From NCBI RefSeq assembly GCF_002157355.1, contig NZ_LYMK01000009.1, positions 1 to 64,000 on the forward strand: 64,000 nucleotides of DNA, written 5' to 3'. A program made the position numbers and the translations under genes. The DNA is from Variovorax sp. JS1663. GTDB taxonomy: Bacteria > Pseudomonadota > Gammaproteobacteria > Burkholderiales > Burkholderiaceae_C. Under the pieces are notes generated by a model that worked only from the letters and a program-made list of their open reading frames with translations, was not told the origin of the DNA and searched no databases. This document shows, piece by piece, positions 44,004 through 54,058 of this stretch. The stretch's first letter is position 1; every line of letters starts with the position of its first letter.

Positions 44004-47000
44004 CGATGCAGCCCATTTCCCGTCCGGTCGGCGAGATCGGCCCGCACTACACGGTGGTCGTGGTGGGCTCCGGCTACGGCGCCGGCGTGGCGGCGTCACG
44101 CCTGGCGCGCGCCGGCCAGTCGGTCTGCGTGCTGGAGCGCGGCCGCGAGATCCTGCCGGGGGCGTTCCCGAACGACATCGCCGCCGCGCAGGCCGACATG
44201 CAGATCGACGGCGCGCGCGGCAAGCTCGGCGCGGCCGACGGCCTGTACAACCTGCACCTGAACGACGACATGCTGGCGATGGTGGGCTGCGGCCTGGGCG
44301 GCACTTCGCTGATCAACGCCAACGTCACGCTGGAGATCGATCCGCGCCTGTTCGACGCCACGCCCTGGCCGGCCGAGTTCCGCCGCGATCGGAAGCTGCT
44401 CGACCCCTACGTCGCGCGGGCGCGGCAGATGCTCGACCCCTCGCCCTACCCCGAGGACTCGAAGGACTTCCCGCCGCTGAACAAGCTGATGGCGCTGCAG
44501 AAGTCGGCCGCGAAGATGAAGAAGCCCTTCAAGCGCCCGCCGATCGCGGTGAACTTCGTCGACCAGGTGAACCCCTTCGGCGTGGCGCAACCGCGCTGCA
44601 ACCTCTGCGGCGACTGCACCAGCGGCTGCAACGTGGGCGCGAAGAACACCACGCGCATGAACTACCTGCCCGACGCCCACAACCACGGCGCGCAGATCTT
44701 CACCGGGGCCCGGGTCAGCCACGTCGAGCGCGACGGCACGCGCTGGCGCGTGTTCTTCGACGAGGTCGCACTTCGTGGTGCGGGCGGTGCGGGCAGCGCG
44801 GCGCCGCAGGCCGGCGCCGGCGCGCGGCGCAGCGTCACCGCCGACCTGGTGATGCTCGGCGCCGGCGCGCTGGGCTCGACCGAGATCCTGCTGCGCTCCA
44901 AGGCGCAGGGCCTGCCGCTGTCGGATCGGCTCGGCCAGCGCTTCTCCGGCAACGGCGACGTGCTCGCGCTGGGCTACAACAGCTACTGGCAGTCCGGCAC
45001 CGATGCCGACGGCCAGCCGGTCCAGCGCCCGATCAACGGCGTGGGAACGGGCCGCAACGAGGTCGCGCCGGCCGACCGGCCCGGGCCGTGCATCACCGGT
45101 GTCATCGACATGCGCGAAACGCCCGAGGTGGGCGAAGGCCTGGTGATCGAGGAAGGCGTGATCCCCGGCGCGCTGGCCCCGATGCTGGCGCCGGCGCTGT
45201 TCTTCGCCGACGCCATGCTGGGCGGCGAGTTCGCCTACGGCGCCACCCAGGCCAAGCCCCGTCTGCTCGATGCCCAGGCCCTGGGCGAAGCGGTGCAGAA
45301 CGACCCGGGCAGCCTGACGAAGCTCGCCTACACCGGCGCGGTGGCCCGCACGCAGACCTACCTGGTGATGAGCGTGGACGATGCGGCCGGCCGCCTGCAC
45401 CTCGAGGACGACCGGCTGCGCATCGACTGGCCGAAGGCCGGCGACAGCCCCACGATCACCCGGGATGAGGCGTGGCTGCGGGCCGCCAACGACGCGATCC
45501 AGGGCCAGTTCATCCCGAACCCGCTGTCGGCCGATTCGCTCGGCCGCAAGCTGATCACCGTGCACCCGCTGGGCGGCTGCGGCATGGGCGACAGCGCGCG
45601 CGAGGGTGTGGTCAACCACCAGGGCCAGGTGTTCGCCGGCCTGGACGGCGACGCGGTGCACGAGGGCCTGTACGTCTGCGACGGCGCGGCGCTGCCGGGC
45701 GCGGCGGGCGTGAATCCGCTGCTCACCATCAGCGCGCTGGCCGAGCGCGCCTGCCAGAACCTGTGCGATGCGCGCGGCTGGGCGATCGATTTCGGCATGC
45801 AGCCGCGCCAGGCCCTGCCGGCCGGCGGCGCGTCCTCGCCCGCTCCGGCGCCGGCCACGGGCGGCCTGCTGGAGCGCCTGGAGCGCGAGATCTCGTCGAT
45901 CGCGCACGACGCCGAGGCGCTGCTGCAGAGCGCCTCCAGCCACCTCGAAGCGGGCGCCATCGAACTGGCGAAGCACGCGATCAAGAAGCTGATCGAGAAC
46001 GACCCGGCGCTGCTCAGCCCCAGCTTCCAGTTCACCGAGACCATGCACGGCTGGATCAGCACCGAGGCGGTGGTCCCGCGTGCCGGCGCGGCGCACCGCA
46101 TCGCCGACGACTATGAGGTCGCCGCCGCCTGGGGCCGCGTGCACGGCCAGGCGATGCGTTTCGAGCTGACCATCCACACGCCGGACCTGTACCAGATGGT
46201 CTCGGACCCGACCCACGCCGCATCCATCGCCGGCACCGTGACCTGCCCTGCGCTGTGGCCGCAGCCGATGCCAGTGGTGAGCGGCGTTTTCCACCTGCTG
46301 CCGGCCGATGCGCAGCAGGTCGAGACCTGGACGATGACCTACGAGATGATGCTGCAGCGCGGCAGCGGCCGGCTGCGCTTCAAGGGCCACAAGGTGCTGC
46401 ACCAGCGCGCCGGCTCCTCGCCCTGGACCGACACCACCACGCTGTTCGTGCGCGTGCACGACATGGACGGCGCCGAGCGCCCGGTCGTCGCGCAGGGCAT
46501 CCTGACGCTGGACCTCGAGGACCTGATGTGGCAGGCCTCCTCGATCCGGCTCGAGCCGCCCGCCAACCTCCTGGGCGCGGTGGAACAGCAGGTGCCGGCG
46601 GCACGCGACGCCATCAACGCCGTCTACCTCGCGAAGTTCGGCGGCTTCTTCGCCACGACGCTGTTCCGCGCCTACGGCGGCCTGCTGGCGGACCTGAACA
46701 ACTTCCCGGCGCTCGACCTGCCCCAGCTGCAGCGGCGCGCCCTGCGCGCGCCCGCGCCGGTAGCCCACGGCGTGGACGTCGGCGACGGCTTTCGCATCAA
46801 GCTCACCCGCTATGCCGGCGGCGCGCGCGGGCCGGTGGTGCTGGCGCCGGGCTTCTCGGTGCGGGCATCCTCCTTCGCCACCGACACGGTGGAGCAGAAC
46901 CTGGTGGAGGTGCTGTGCGCGCGCGGCTACGACGTATGGCTGTTCGACTACCGGGCCAGCCCCGATTCCGGCAGCCCGATCGCGCCCTTCACCATCGACG

Positions 47001-47767
47001 ACATCGCCCGCATCGACTGGCCGGCCGCGGTGCGCTTCATCCTGGACACCACCGGCGCGCGGGACCTGCAGGCGATCGCGCACTGCGTCGGCTCGATGAG
47101 CCTGCTGATGGCCATGCTCGAGGGCATGACCGGTGTGCGCTCGATCATCTCCTCGCAGCTGACGCTGCACCCGGTGACCAACTGGCTCAACTACGCCAAG
47201 GCCGACCTCGGCCTGGCCCGCCTGCTGGAAGGCTACGCCCCGTTGCAGGACCGTTTCGACAGCGTGCCCGGCACCACCGACCTGGACCGCGAGATCGACA
47301 CGCTGGCCTGGAAAGTGCCCGTTCCCGCCGGCGAGGAATGCAAGAACCCGCTGTGCCGCCGCGTGTTCTCCATCTTCGGTCCCTCGTACACGCATGCGCA
47401 GCTCAACCATGCCACCCACACGGCCCTGTCGGAGATGTTCGGCTGCGTGTCGCTGCGCCCCTTCGAGCAGCTGAGCCTGATGATGCAGCAGGGCAAGGCG
47501 GTAGACAGCGAGGGCCGCGACGTCTACATGCTGCCCGCGAATGCGAAGCGGCTGGCGCTGCCGATCAGCTTCGTGGCCGGCGCGAACAACCAGCTCTTCT
47601 TCCCGGAAACCTGCATCCGCACGCAGCGCTGGCTGTCGGCCTTCAACGACCCGACGCTGTACACGCGCCAGGTCTTCGACGGCTACGCCCACATGGATCT
47701 GTTCATCGGCCGCGATGCGGCGCGCGACGTCTTTCCCTACCTCATTGCGCAGCTCGAGCGTGGATGA
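44000..47767 (+). CDS. GMC-type FAD oxidoreductase fused to an alpha/beta hydrolase with cysteine nucleophile
   Basis: A 1255-residue two-enzyme fusion. The N-terminal part (about 15-590) is a GMC/cholesterol-oxidase-like flavoenzyme. It has the FAD motif VVVGSGYGAGVAASRLA, GCGLGGTSLINANV, and the C-terminal HPLGGCGMG and GAAGVNPLLTISALAERA. Cysteines 200, 203, 206 and 210 form CX2CX2CX3C (CNLCGDCTSGC). An unassigned middle region (about 640-880) follows. The C-terminal hydrolase has LAPGFSVRASSF, DVWLFDYRASPDSG, the nucleophile elbow AHCVGS with Cys1029 instead of Ser, and YAHMDLF with His1231. A Cys in that place recalls PHA synthases. It overlaps the phosphoesterase gene by 4 bp. Steroid, terpenoid or polyester metabolism is possible; none is shown. 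Confidence 0.88.
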   Translation: MTMQPISRPVGEIGPHYTVVVVGSGYGAGVAASRLARAGQSVCVLERGREILPGAFPNDIAAAQADMQIDGARGKLGAADGLYNLHLNDDMLAMVGCGLGGTSLINANVTLEIDPRLFDATPWPAEFRRDRKLLDPYVARARQMLDPSPYPEDSKDFPPLNKLMALQKSAAKMKKPFKRPPIAVNFVDQVNPFGVAQPRCNLCGDCTSGCNVGAKNTTRMNYLPDAHNHGAQIFTGARVSHVERDGTRWRVFFDEVALRGAGGAGSAAPQAGAGARRSVTADLVMLGAGALGSTEILLRSKAQGLPLSDRLGQRFSGNGDVLALGYNSYWQSGTDADGQPVQRPINGVGTGRNEVAPADRPGPCITGVIDMRETPEVGEGLVIEEGVIPGALAPMLAPALFFADAMLGGEFAYGATQAKPRLLDAQALGEAVQNDPGSLTKLAYTGAVARTQTYLVMSVDDAAGRLHLEDDRLRIDWPKAGDSPTITRDEAWLRAANDAIQGQFIPNPLSADSLGRKLITVHPLGGCGMGDSAREGVVNHQGQVFAGLDGDAVHEGLYVCDGAALPGAAGVNPLLTISALAERACQNLCDARGWAIDFGMQPRQALPAGGASSPAPAPATGGLLERLEREISSIAHDAEALLQSASSHLEAGAIELAKHAIKKLIENDPALLSPSFQFTETMHGWISTEAVVPRAGAAHRIADDYEVAAAWGRVHGQAMRFELTIHTPDLYQMVSDPTHAASIAGTVTCPALWPQPMPVVSGVFHLLPADAQQVETWTMTYEMMLQRGSGRLRFKGHKVLHQRAGSSPWTDTTTLFVRVHDMDGAERPVVAQGILTLDLEDLMWQASSIRLEPPANLLGAVEQQVPAARDAINAVYLAKFGGFFATTLFRAYGGLLADLNNFPALDLPQLQRRALRAPAPVAHGVDVGDGFRIKLTRYAGGARGPVVLAPGFSVRASSFATDTVEQNLVEVLCARGYDVWLFDYRASPDSGSPIAPFTIDDIARIDWPAAVRFILDTTGARDLQAIAHCVGSMSLLMAMLEGMTGVRSIISSQLTLHPVTNWLNYAKADLGLARLLEGYAPLQDRFDSVPGTTDLDREIDTLAWKVPVPAGEECKNPLCRRVFSIFGPSYTHAQLNHATHTALSEMFGCVSLRPFEQLSLMMQQGKAVDSEGRDVYMLPANAKRLALPISFVAGANNQLFFPETCIRTQRWLSAFNDPTLYTRQVFDGYAHMDLFIGRDAARDVFPYLIAQLERG

Positions 47768-47800
47768 GGCCCTCCCCCAGGTCGCACGAAGCGCAGCGGA

Positions 47801-50395
47801 TCAACTGTGCCCAGTCAGCAGCGCCACGGTGGCGTCCTCGTCGAGGCTGCTGCCTTCGAGGCGCCAGGCCTCGATGAGGACCGCCGGATGCGCGGCGCTG
47901 ACGAGTGCCAGCGCGGCCTCCATGGTGCGCTGGTCGCTGGGCGTGCGCTTCTCGCCGCGCCGCTGGCGCGCGGCGTCGTCGCAGCCGATCAGCATCGCGG
48001 CCTCGCGCAGCCGGCCCTGGCGCGCGGCCAGCAGCGCCAGCATGCCCGCGAAGTGGCGCAGCCCGACCGAGCGGCGGCAGTGCGGCAGGCTTCGCAGCAC
48101 CTGGGCCTGGGCCTCGTCGAGCGCGCCCTGGCCGGTGAGCGCATGCGCGTACCAATTCAGCGCGAAGGCCATCATCTGCGCATCGCTCAGCGGCGAGCGC
48201 TGCAGGTGGTCGATCACCCCGCGGAACTGGGACACCGCCTCGTCGACGTGTCCCAGTTCGTGATGGATGGCGGCCAGGTTGTTGAGCACGTGGAACAGCG
48301 TGCGCGCATTGCCCTCCGAGCGCACCAGCGGCAAGGCCTGCGAATAGGCCATCAGCGCCTGCACCGGCTGGTCCTGGTAGCGCCGCACCATGCCCGTGCA
48401 GTACAGCCAGGTGCCCTTGAAGGCGCGCAGGGCGGGCTGCTCGACCAGCCGGCGGCATTGTTCCAGCCGACGCCCGGCGCTCTCGAAATCGCCGCTCACG
48501 GCAGCCACGTAGGCGTACGAGGACAGGGACAGGGCCAGCAGGCCGTCGGGACGCTCCCGCTCGAAGATGTCGCAGGCCTGGTCGAGCAGCTGCATGCGCC
48601 GCTGCGCGCTGATGCCGCCGTGCAGCCCGACCAGCGCCAGGCCGAGGCCGAACTCCGCCACCACCAGCGGCGGCGTGGCCTCGTCGATCAGCGGCTCGGC
48701 CATCTGCATCCAGCGCAGGCACTCGGGGTAGCGTCCGGCCTGGTACATCAGCACGGCGGCAATGTTCACCAGGCCGAGTGCCAGCGCGGCATCGCCGCCA
48801 GGGCCGCAGGCCCACTCGATGGCGCTGCGCAGGTTGTCGATCTCGGGGCTGCAGGCCTGCACCCACTGGTCCACCGTCTCGGCGCCCAGCCGGCCGGCGC
48901 GGGTGCGGCGGTCCAGCGCCGAGTGCATGCAGCGGGCATGCCATTGCCGCACAGTCTCCCATTCGGAGCTCGCCTCGAGCTGCTCGCGGGCGTAGGCGCG
49001 GGCTGTCTCCAGCAGGCGGTAGCGCGGTACGGGGCCGGCGTCGACCACGACGATCGACTTGTCGACCAGGTCGCCCAGGTGGTCGAGCACCGCCCAGACG
49101 TCGATGTGCTCGTCGGACGCCACCTGCTGCGCCAGCTCGAGGCCGAAGCCGCCGACGAACACGCCCAGCCGGCGGAACACTTTCTGCTCGTCCGGGCTCA
49201 GCAGCGCATGGCTCCAGTCGAGCGTGGTGCGCAGGGTGCGATGGCGCGTGGGCGCGTCCCGCACCCCGTTCTTCAGCACGTGCAGGCGCTGGGCCAGGTG
49301 CCGCCGCACGCCCTGCACGCCCAGGAGCGGCACGCGCGCGGCCGCGAGCTCCAGTGCCAGCGGCAGACCGTCGAGTTCGCGGCAGATGTCCACCACTGCG
49401 TCCAGGTTGCCATCGTCAAGACGGAAGCCCGGCTGCATGGCGCCGACGCGGGCCACGAACAGGGCCACGGCACCGTGCGTGGCTGCGTCGGCCAGCGCGG
49501 CATGGTCGGGCACCGCGAGGGCGCCGAGCCGGACCGGCCGCTCGGCGGCCAGCTTCAGGGGCTCCTGGCTGGTCGCCAGGATGTGCAGGCGGGGCACGGC
49601 GTCGAGCAGGTGGCTCACCAGCGCGGCCACCGGGTCGACCAGGTGCTCGCAGTTGTCGAGCACCAGCAGCTCGTGCCCGCGCAGCCGTTCGGCCAGCTCG
49701 GCGGCGGCGTCGGCCCGGCCGGGCAGGTTGATGCCCAGGGCGAGCGCCACCGCGCCGGGCAGTGCGGCCGGATCCGAGACGGTGGCCAGCTCCACCATCC
49801 AGGCGCCATCCCGGAAGTCGTGCGCCAGCTGGCGCGCGACGGCGCGGGCCAGACTGGTCTTGCCGATGCCGCCCGGCCCCAGCAGGCTGAGCAGCCGGTG
49901 CTGCGGCACGAGCTCGCCCAGCATCGTCTGCTCGGCGTCCCGGCCCACCAGGGGCGGCAGCAGGGCGGGCAGGTTGCCGGCGTCCGAGCGCAGGACCCGG
50001 GTGGCGGACGCCGCGGCAGCGCCCCGGGGCGCCGGCGCGGCCCCGGCGGGTCCGGCGGGTCTTGAGACCGCGGCGCTCGCGGCAGGAAGCGCATCCAGCT
50101 CGGCGGCAAAGCGATAGCCGCGGCCGGGGATGGTGACGATGGCCTTGGCGCCCAGCAGCTTGCGCAGCGCGCTCACGTGCACCTGGAGGTTGTTTTCCTC
50201 CACCACCACGTTCGGCCACACCATCTCCAGCAACTCGTTCTTGCTCAGCATCCGCTCGCGGTGGGCGATCAGGGCAGAGAGCACGTCGAAGGCGCGCGCC
50301 CCCAGGTTGGCGGGCTGGCCCTCTACCAGCAGCTGACGCGTGGAAGGCCGCAATTCGACATTGTCGAACCGGTAGATCGAATCATTCGGAAGCAC
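47801..50395 (-). CDS. Winged-helix STAND-type regulator (wHTH, NB-ARC-like ATPase, TPR)
   Basis: An 864-residue transcription factor starting at a GTG. An OmpR-type winged helix occupies residues 1-100 (NELLEMVWPNVVVEENNLQVHVSALRKLLG, then TIPGRGYRF). Walker A is GPGGIGKT at 173-180 and Walker B is LLVLDNCEH. LATSQEPL and ELDGLPLALELAAAR are typical of AfsR/GutR-like STAND ATPases. About 350 residues of TPR-like helices follow to the end (WLYCTGMVRRYQDQPVQALMAYSQAL). A signal is probably sensed by the TPR region and gated by ATP. The gene ends 33 bp from the convergent oxidoreductase/hydrolase gene; whether it controls that operon is unknown. A 12-bp-spaced repeat lies upstream. Confidence 0.88.
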   Translation of the reverse strand: MLPNDSIYRFDNVELRPSTRQLLVEGQPANLGARAFDVLSALIAHRERMLSKNELLEMVWPNVVVEENNLQVHVSALRKLLGAKAIVTIPGRGYRFAAELDALPAASAAVSRPAGPAGAAPAPRGAAAASATRVLRSDAGNLPALLPPLVGRDAEQTMLGELVPQHRLLSLLGPGGIGKTSLARAVARQLAHDFRDGAWMVELATVSDPAALPGAVALALGINLPGRADAAAELAERLRGHELLVLDNCEHLVDPVAALVSHLLDAVPRLHILATSQEPLKLAAERPVRLGALAVPDHAALADAATHGAVALFVARVGAMQPGFRLDDGNLDAVVDICRELDGLPLALELAAARVPLLGVQGVRRHLAQRLHVLKNGVRDAPTRHRTLRTTLDWSHALLSPDEQKVFRRLGVFVGGFGLELAQQVASDEHIDVWAVLDHLGDLVDKSIVVVDAGPVPRYRLLETARAYAREQLEASSEWETVRQWHARCMHSALDRRTRAGRLGAETVDQWVQACSPEIDNLRSAIEWACGPGGDAALALGLVNIAAVLMYQAGRYPECLRWMQMAEPLIDEATPPLVVAEFGLGLALVGLHGGISAQRRMQLLDQACDIFERERPDGLLALSLSSYAYVAAVSGDFESAGRRLEQCRRLVEQPALRAFKGTWLYCTGMVRRYQDQPVQALMAYSQALPLVRSEGNARTLFHVLNNLAAIHHELGHVDEAVSQFRGVIDHLQRSPLSDAQMMAFALNWYAHALTGQGALDEAQAQVLRSLPHCRRSVGLRHFAGMLALLAARQGRLREAAMLIGCDDAARQRRGEKRTPSDQRTMEAALALVSAAHPAVLIEAWRLEGSSLDEDATVALLTGHS

Positions 50396-50457
50396 GAGCA
50401 GCGACCTCGGGTCGTATTAACGCAAACAAAGCCAGGGTTGTAACCGCGTCGACCGAA

Positions 50458-50477
50458 AGTAACAACCGCAGTAACAA
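50458..50477. promoter_or_regulatory. Direct repeats upstream of the winged-helix regulator
   Basis: AGTAACAA occurs twice with exactly 12 bp between starts (50458-50465 and 50470-50477). A related near-palindrome GGTTGTAACC lies between them and the gene (50437-50446). OmpR-type winged helices bind direct repeats at about 10-12 bp, so this is a good candidate autoregulatory site. Confidence 0.5.
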
Positions 50478-50551
50478 TTTTTGCTGAGTTTGCGGTGCAA
50501 CCGCACGACGCCGCGCCCGGCGCGCCTGCCCCGAGAGCCGTTGACAGGACC

Positions 50552-52732
50552 CTAGGCGGGCACGCTCTCGATGTTGGCCCGGTCCCAGTGCCGGTGCTTC
50601 GCGATCGCGGCGATGAAGTCGTGTGCGACCTTCAGCGCGGCCGTGTTGTCCCCGAGGTTGGTCGCCGGCGTGGCGGCCACGATCACGCCCGCCGCATCGG
50701 CCCGGGCTTCGGCGCCGATGCCCAGGGAAGACAGCAGCTGCACCCCCTCCCCGATGGTGCAGATGGCCTTGCAGTGCTTGTAGGCTTCCAGCACGAAATG
50801 CACCGCCTCGCCGCTGCGCGCCAGCGCCTCGGCGCCCTGCGCACCGGCCGGCACCAGCACCGCGTCGAACATCACCGACGGCGTGTTGGCGAAGGTGGCG
50901 TCCACCTCCAGCTGCCGGCGCGACGCGCTGGTCACCGTCCCCAGCTTGGGCGCCACCACCTTGCACTGGGCCCCGGCCTGCTCGATCGCCTCGCGGATGG
51001 GTTTGAGCGAGGCCGAGTCGATGCCGTCGATCGCCAGGATCGCGATCTTGCGCGTCTTGATGGAGCCGTCGCCGGTGTCGACCATGCGCAGCGCCGGCGA
51101 CTCCTCGATCGGCAGCTTCATGCGGTGCTCGCGGAAACCCGCGCGCCCGGCGGCCGCCTTCGCGTCGGGCGGGTTGATGCCCAGCGGCTCGGCCACGCGG
51201 CGCGCCAGCTTCTCGTCCACGTGGGCGAGGTTGTCCACCATGCGCTGGCGGACGGACGGCTGCTCGACCTTCGACAGCTCGAAGCGGAAGGCGGCGATGA
51301 TGTGTTCCTTCTCGCACACGCTCTGGCTGTTGAAGAACAGCCTTGCCTGCGTGAAATGATCGTCGAAGCTGGGGCTGCGGCGCCGGACCTTGGGAGATTC
51401 CAGTTCCTCCGGATAGGACTGGAAGCCGCCGCTGGCACCGTCGATGCGGAACTCCTTGCCGTCGTTCAGCGAGTGCGGCTCGTAGGCCACCTGGCCGCGC
51501 GAGATGGTCTGGCGGTGCATGCCGTCGCGCTGGAAGTTGTGGAACGGGCACACGCCGCGGTTGATCGGCAGCTCGTGGAAATTGGGGCCGCCCAGGCGCG
51601 AGAGCTGGGTGTCGGTGTACGAGAACAACCGGCCCTGCAGCAGCGGGTCGTTGGTGAAATCGATGCCCGGCACCACGTGGCCGGGGTGAAAGGCCACCTG
51701 CTCCGTCTCGGCGAAGAAGTTGTCGGGGTTGCGGTTGAGCACCAGCCGGCCGATGCGCTGCACCGGCACCATTTCCTCGGGGATCAGCTTGGTCGGGTCC
51801 AGCAGGTCGAAGGGCAGCGAATGTTCCTTGTCCTGCGGGATCATCTGCACGCCCAGCTCCCACTCGGGGAAATCGCCGCGATCGATGGCCTCCCACAGGT
51901 CGCGGCGGTGGAAGTCCGGGTCCTTGCCGGCGATCTTCTGCGCCTCGTCCCAGGCCAGGCCGTGGATGCCGAGCTTGGGCTTCCAGTGGAACTTGACGAA
52001 GTGACTGTCGCCTCGTGCGTTGACGAAGCGGAAGGTGTGGACGCCGAAGCCCTCCATCATGCGCAGGCTGCGCGGGATGGCGCGGTCGCTCATGGCCCAC
52101 ATCAGCATGTGGGTGGTCTCGGGCATGAGCGAGGCGAAGTCCCAGAACGTGTCGTGCGCGCTGGCCGCCTGCGGCATCTCGTGGTGCGGCTCGGGCTTGA
52201 CCGCGTGGATCAGGTCCGGAAATTTCATCGCGTCCTGGATGAAGAAGACCGGGATGTTGTTGCCGACCAGGTCGTAGTTGCCCTCGCGCGTGTAGAACTT
52301 GACGGCGAAGCCGCGCACGTCGCGCACGGTGTCGGCCGAGCCGCGTGAGCCGGCCACGGTGGAGAAGCGCACGAACACCGGCGTCTTGACCGAAGGGTCC
52401 TGCAGGAAGTCGGCCGAGGTGAACTGCGACATCGAGCGGTAGACCTCGAAGAAGCCGTGGGCCGCCTCGCCGCGCGCATGCACCACGCGCTCGGGAATGC
52501 GTTCGTGGTCGAAGTGCGTGATCTTCTCGCGCAGGATGAAGTCTTCAAGCAGCGAGGGCCCGCGCACGCCGGCGCGCAGCGAGTTGTGGTTGTCCGGGAT
52601 CTGGACGCCCTGGTTGGTGGTGATCCGGGGCGTGTTGTCGGCGGTGGAGGCGGCCAGCTGTTCCTGCTTGCCTTCGCTGCCATTGCCTGACTTGGGCCGG
52701 CGGCTGCCGGAGGTCTTGTTGCGCGGCGTCAT
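50552..52732 (-). CDS. katE: Large-subunit catalase HPII (KatE)
   Basis: A 726-residue haem catalase that breaks down hydrogen peroxide in the cytoplasm. The disordered basic N-terminus (to about residue 35) is typical of HPII. The core has [12 protein letters not shown] with catalytic His85, [11 protein letters not shown] with catalytic Asn, and the haem-Tyr region [14 protein letters not shown]. The C-terminal flavodoxin/GATase-like domain (about 575-726: [27 protein letters not shown]) marks the large clade II. All parts are present. A small membrane-protein gene lies 36 bp upstream in the same direction and may be co-transcribed. Confidence 0.96.
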   Translation of the reverse strand: MTPRNKTSGSRRPKSGNGSEGKQEQLAASTADNTPRITTNQGVQIPDNHNSLRAGVRGPSLLEDFILREKITHFDHERIPERVVHARGEAAHGFFEVYRSMSQFTSADFLQDPSVKTPVFVRFSTVAGSRGSADTVRDVRGFAVKFYTREGNYDLVGNNIPVFFIQDAMKFPDLIHAVKPEPHHEMPQAASAHDTFWDFASLMPETTHMLMWAMSDRAIPRSLRMMEGFGVHTFRFVNARGDSHFVKFHWKPKLGIHGLAWDEAQKIAGKDPDFHRRDLWEAIDRGDFPEWELGVQMIPQDKEHSLPFDLLDPTKLIPEEMVPVQRIGRLVLNRNPDNFFAETEQVAFHPGHVVPGIDFTNDPLLQGRLFSYTDTQLSRLGGPNFHELPINRGVCPFHNFQRDGMHRQTISRGQVAYEPHSLNDGKEFRIDGASGGFQSYPEELESPKVRRRSPSFDDHFTQARLFFNSQSVCEKEHIIAAFRFELSKVEQPSVRQRMVDNLAHVDEKLARRVAEPLGINPPDAKAAAGRAGFREHRMKLPIEESPALRMVDTGDGSIKTRKIAILAIDGIDSASLKPIREAIEQAGAQCKVVAPKLGTVTSASRRQLEVDATFANTPSVMFDAVLVPAGAQGAEALARSGEAVHFVLEAYKHCKAICTIGEGVQLLSSLGIGAEARADAAGVIVAATPATNLGDNTAALKVAHDFIAAIAKHRHWDRANIESVPA

Positions 52733-52768
52733 CGGGGGTTCCTCTGCTGGTCCCGGGACGCCACGGCC

Positions 52769-52915
52769 TCAGCCGGTTTCCGCATCGAAGAAGGCGTCCA
52801 GGGCGTTGACCACGACTGCCAGGCCGAGCACGCCGGCCACCGTGACCACGGCCCAGAGGAGAACATCGTCGATCCAGGTCGCGTCCAGGAAGCCGAGCAG
52901 CGAGGAAAGCTCCAT
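52769..52915 (-). CDS. Small single-span membrane protein upstream of katE
   Basis: A 48-residue protein with GGAG 7 bp before the ATG at 52915. An N-terminal MELSSLLGFLDATWIDD is followed by one membrane helix (VLLWAVVTVAGVLGLAVVV) and an acidic end. It lies 36 bp before katE on the same strand. The family is not recognised. The 320-bp stretch between this gene and the transglutaminase holds both divergent promoters; I see no clear repeat in it. Confidence 0.6.
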   Translation of the reverse strand: MELSSLLGFLDATWIDDVLLWAVVTVAGVLGLAVVVNALDAFFDAETG

Positions 52916-53239
52916 GATTCGCTCCGTGTCATGTGATTGTTCGTGGGTCCGGATGCAGGTGGCGGGAGGGCGGCCGAGGGGCAGCCGCTGCGATGAGTGA
53001 GCTTAGGCGCGTGGTCGCCGCGGCCCCGTAGTGGCCACGCGCCGCGGTGTGTGGGAGGCCCCACCAGTTCACGGTAGGACCACGCTGACGATTCGCCCGC
53101 ATGGCCTACGCGCCTTCGCGCGCCGGCCCACGCGGCTTCGCGCCCTGGCGCACAGGCGGACGCACGACTCTTGCTTAGGATGGTTCGTGGGCCGCCGACA
53201 GCGTCGCGGCCTCTTGTTCACCACTACCACCGCACCGCC

Positions 53240-54058
53240 ATGCTCATCCAAATCGGCTTCGACATCGAACTGGTCCTGAACCCGCCGACGGCCGTGATCT
53301 ATATGTTGCAGGTGCATCCCTCGCGCGCCAGCGACGTCCAGGGCGGGGAGCACATCACCATCAGCCCGCCGCTGACAACCGACCACTACCTCGACGCCTT
53401 CGACAACCACTGCGCCCGCGTGCGCGTCCCCGCCGGCGTGACGCAGGTGCGGCTGCGCAATGAGGCGCGCGTCTTCGACACGGGCTGGCCCGATCCGGTC
53501 GACCATCGCGCGGTCGCGCACGCGCCCGATGCACTGCCCGTGGAGACGCTGCGCTTCCTGCTGCCCAGCCGCTACTGCGAAGTCGACGGGGAATTGCTGG
53601 CCTTCGCCTGGCAGACCTTCGGCCAGGTGCCCCGGAACTGGGCGCTGGTGCAGGCCGTCTGCGACTACGTGCACCAGCACCTGCTGTTCGACTACCAGCG
53701 GGCGCGCAGCACCCGCACCGCGCTGGAGGGCTGGCGCGAGCGCACCGGCGTGTGCCGCGACTTCACGCACCTGGCGATCACGCTGTGCCGCTGCCTGAAC
53801 GTGCCGGCACGCTACGTCACCGGCTACCTGGGCGACATCGGCGTGCCGCCGGTGCCCTATCCGATGGACTTCAGCGCCTGGTTCGAGGTCTACCTCGGCG
53901 ACCGCTGGTGGGCCTTCGATGCCCGTCACAACCAGCCGCGCATCGGCCGCATCCCGATCGCGCGCGGTCGCGACGCGGCCGACGTGCCGATCACCATGGT
54001 GTTCGGCGAGCACACGCTGGGACGCTTCGAGGTGGTGACGGAGGAGGTGGCGGGCTGA
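53240..54058 (+). CDS. Transglutaminase-like cysteine protein
   Basis: A 272-residue soluble protein of the bacterial transglutaminase-like superfamily, from the ATG at 53240. An N-terminal beta domain (IGFDIELVLNPPTAVIYML) is followed by the catalytic core with Cys in ERTGVCRDFTHLAI, His in WWAFDARHNQPRIGR and the nearby Asp. The CRDFTH arrangement is conserved in this group, which includes proteases and amidases as well as cross-linkers. Its stop codon abuts the stop of the convergent LigD gene without a gap. The substrate is unknown. Confidence 0.9.
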   Translation: MLIQIGFDIELVLNPPTAVIYMLQVHPSRASDVQGGEHITISPPLTTDHYLDAFDNHCARVRVPAGVTQVRLRNEARVFDTGWPDPVDHRAVAHAPDALPVETLRFLLPSRYCEVDGELLAFAWQTFGQVPRNWALVQAVCDYVHQHLLFDYQRARSTRTALEGWRERTGVCRDFTHLAITLCRCLNVPARYVTGYLGDIGVPPVPYPMDFSAWFEVYLGDRWWAFDARHNQPRIGRIPIARGRDAADVPITMVFGEHTLGRFEVVTEEVAG

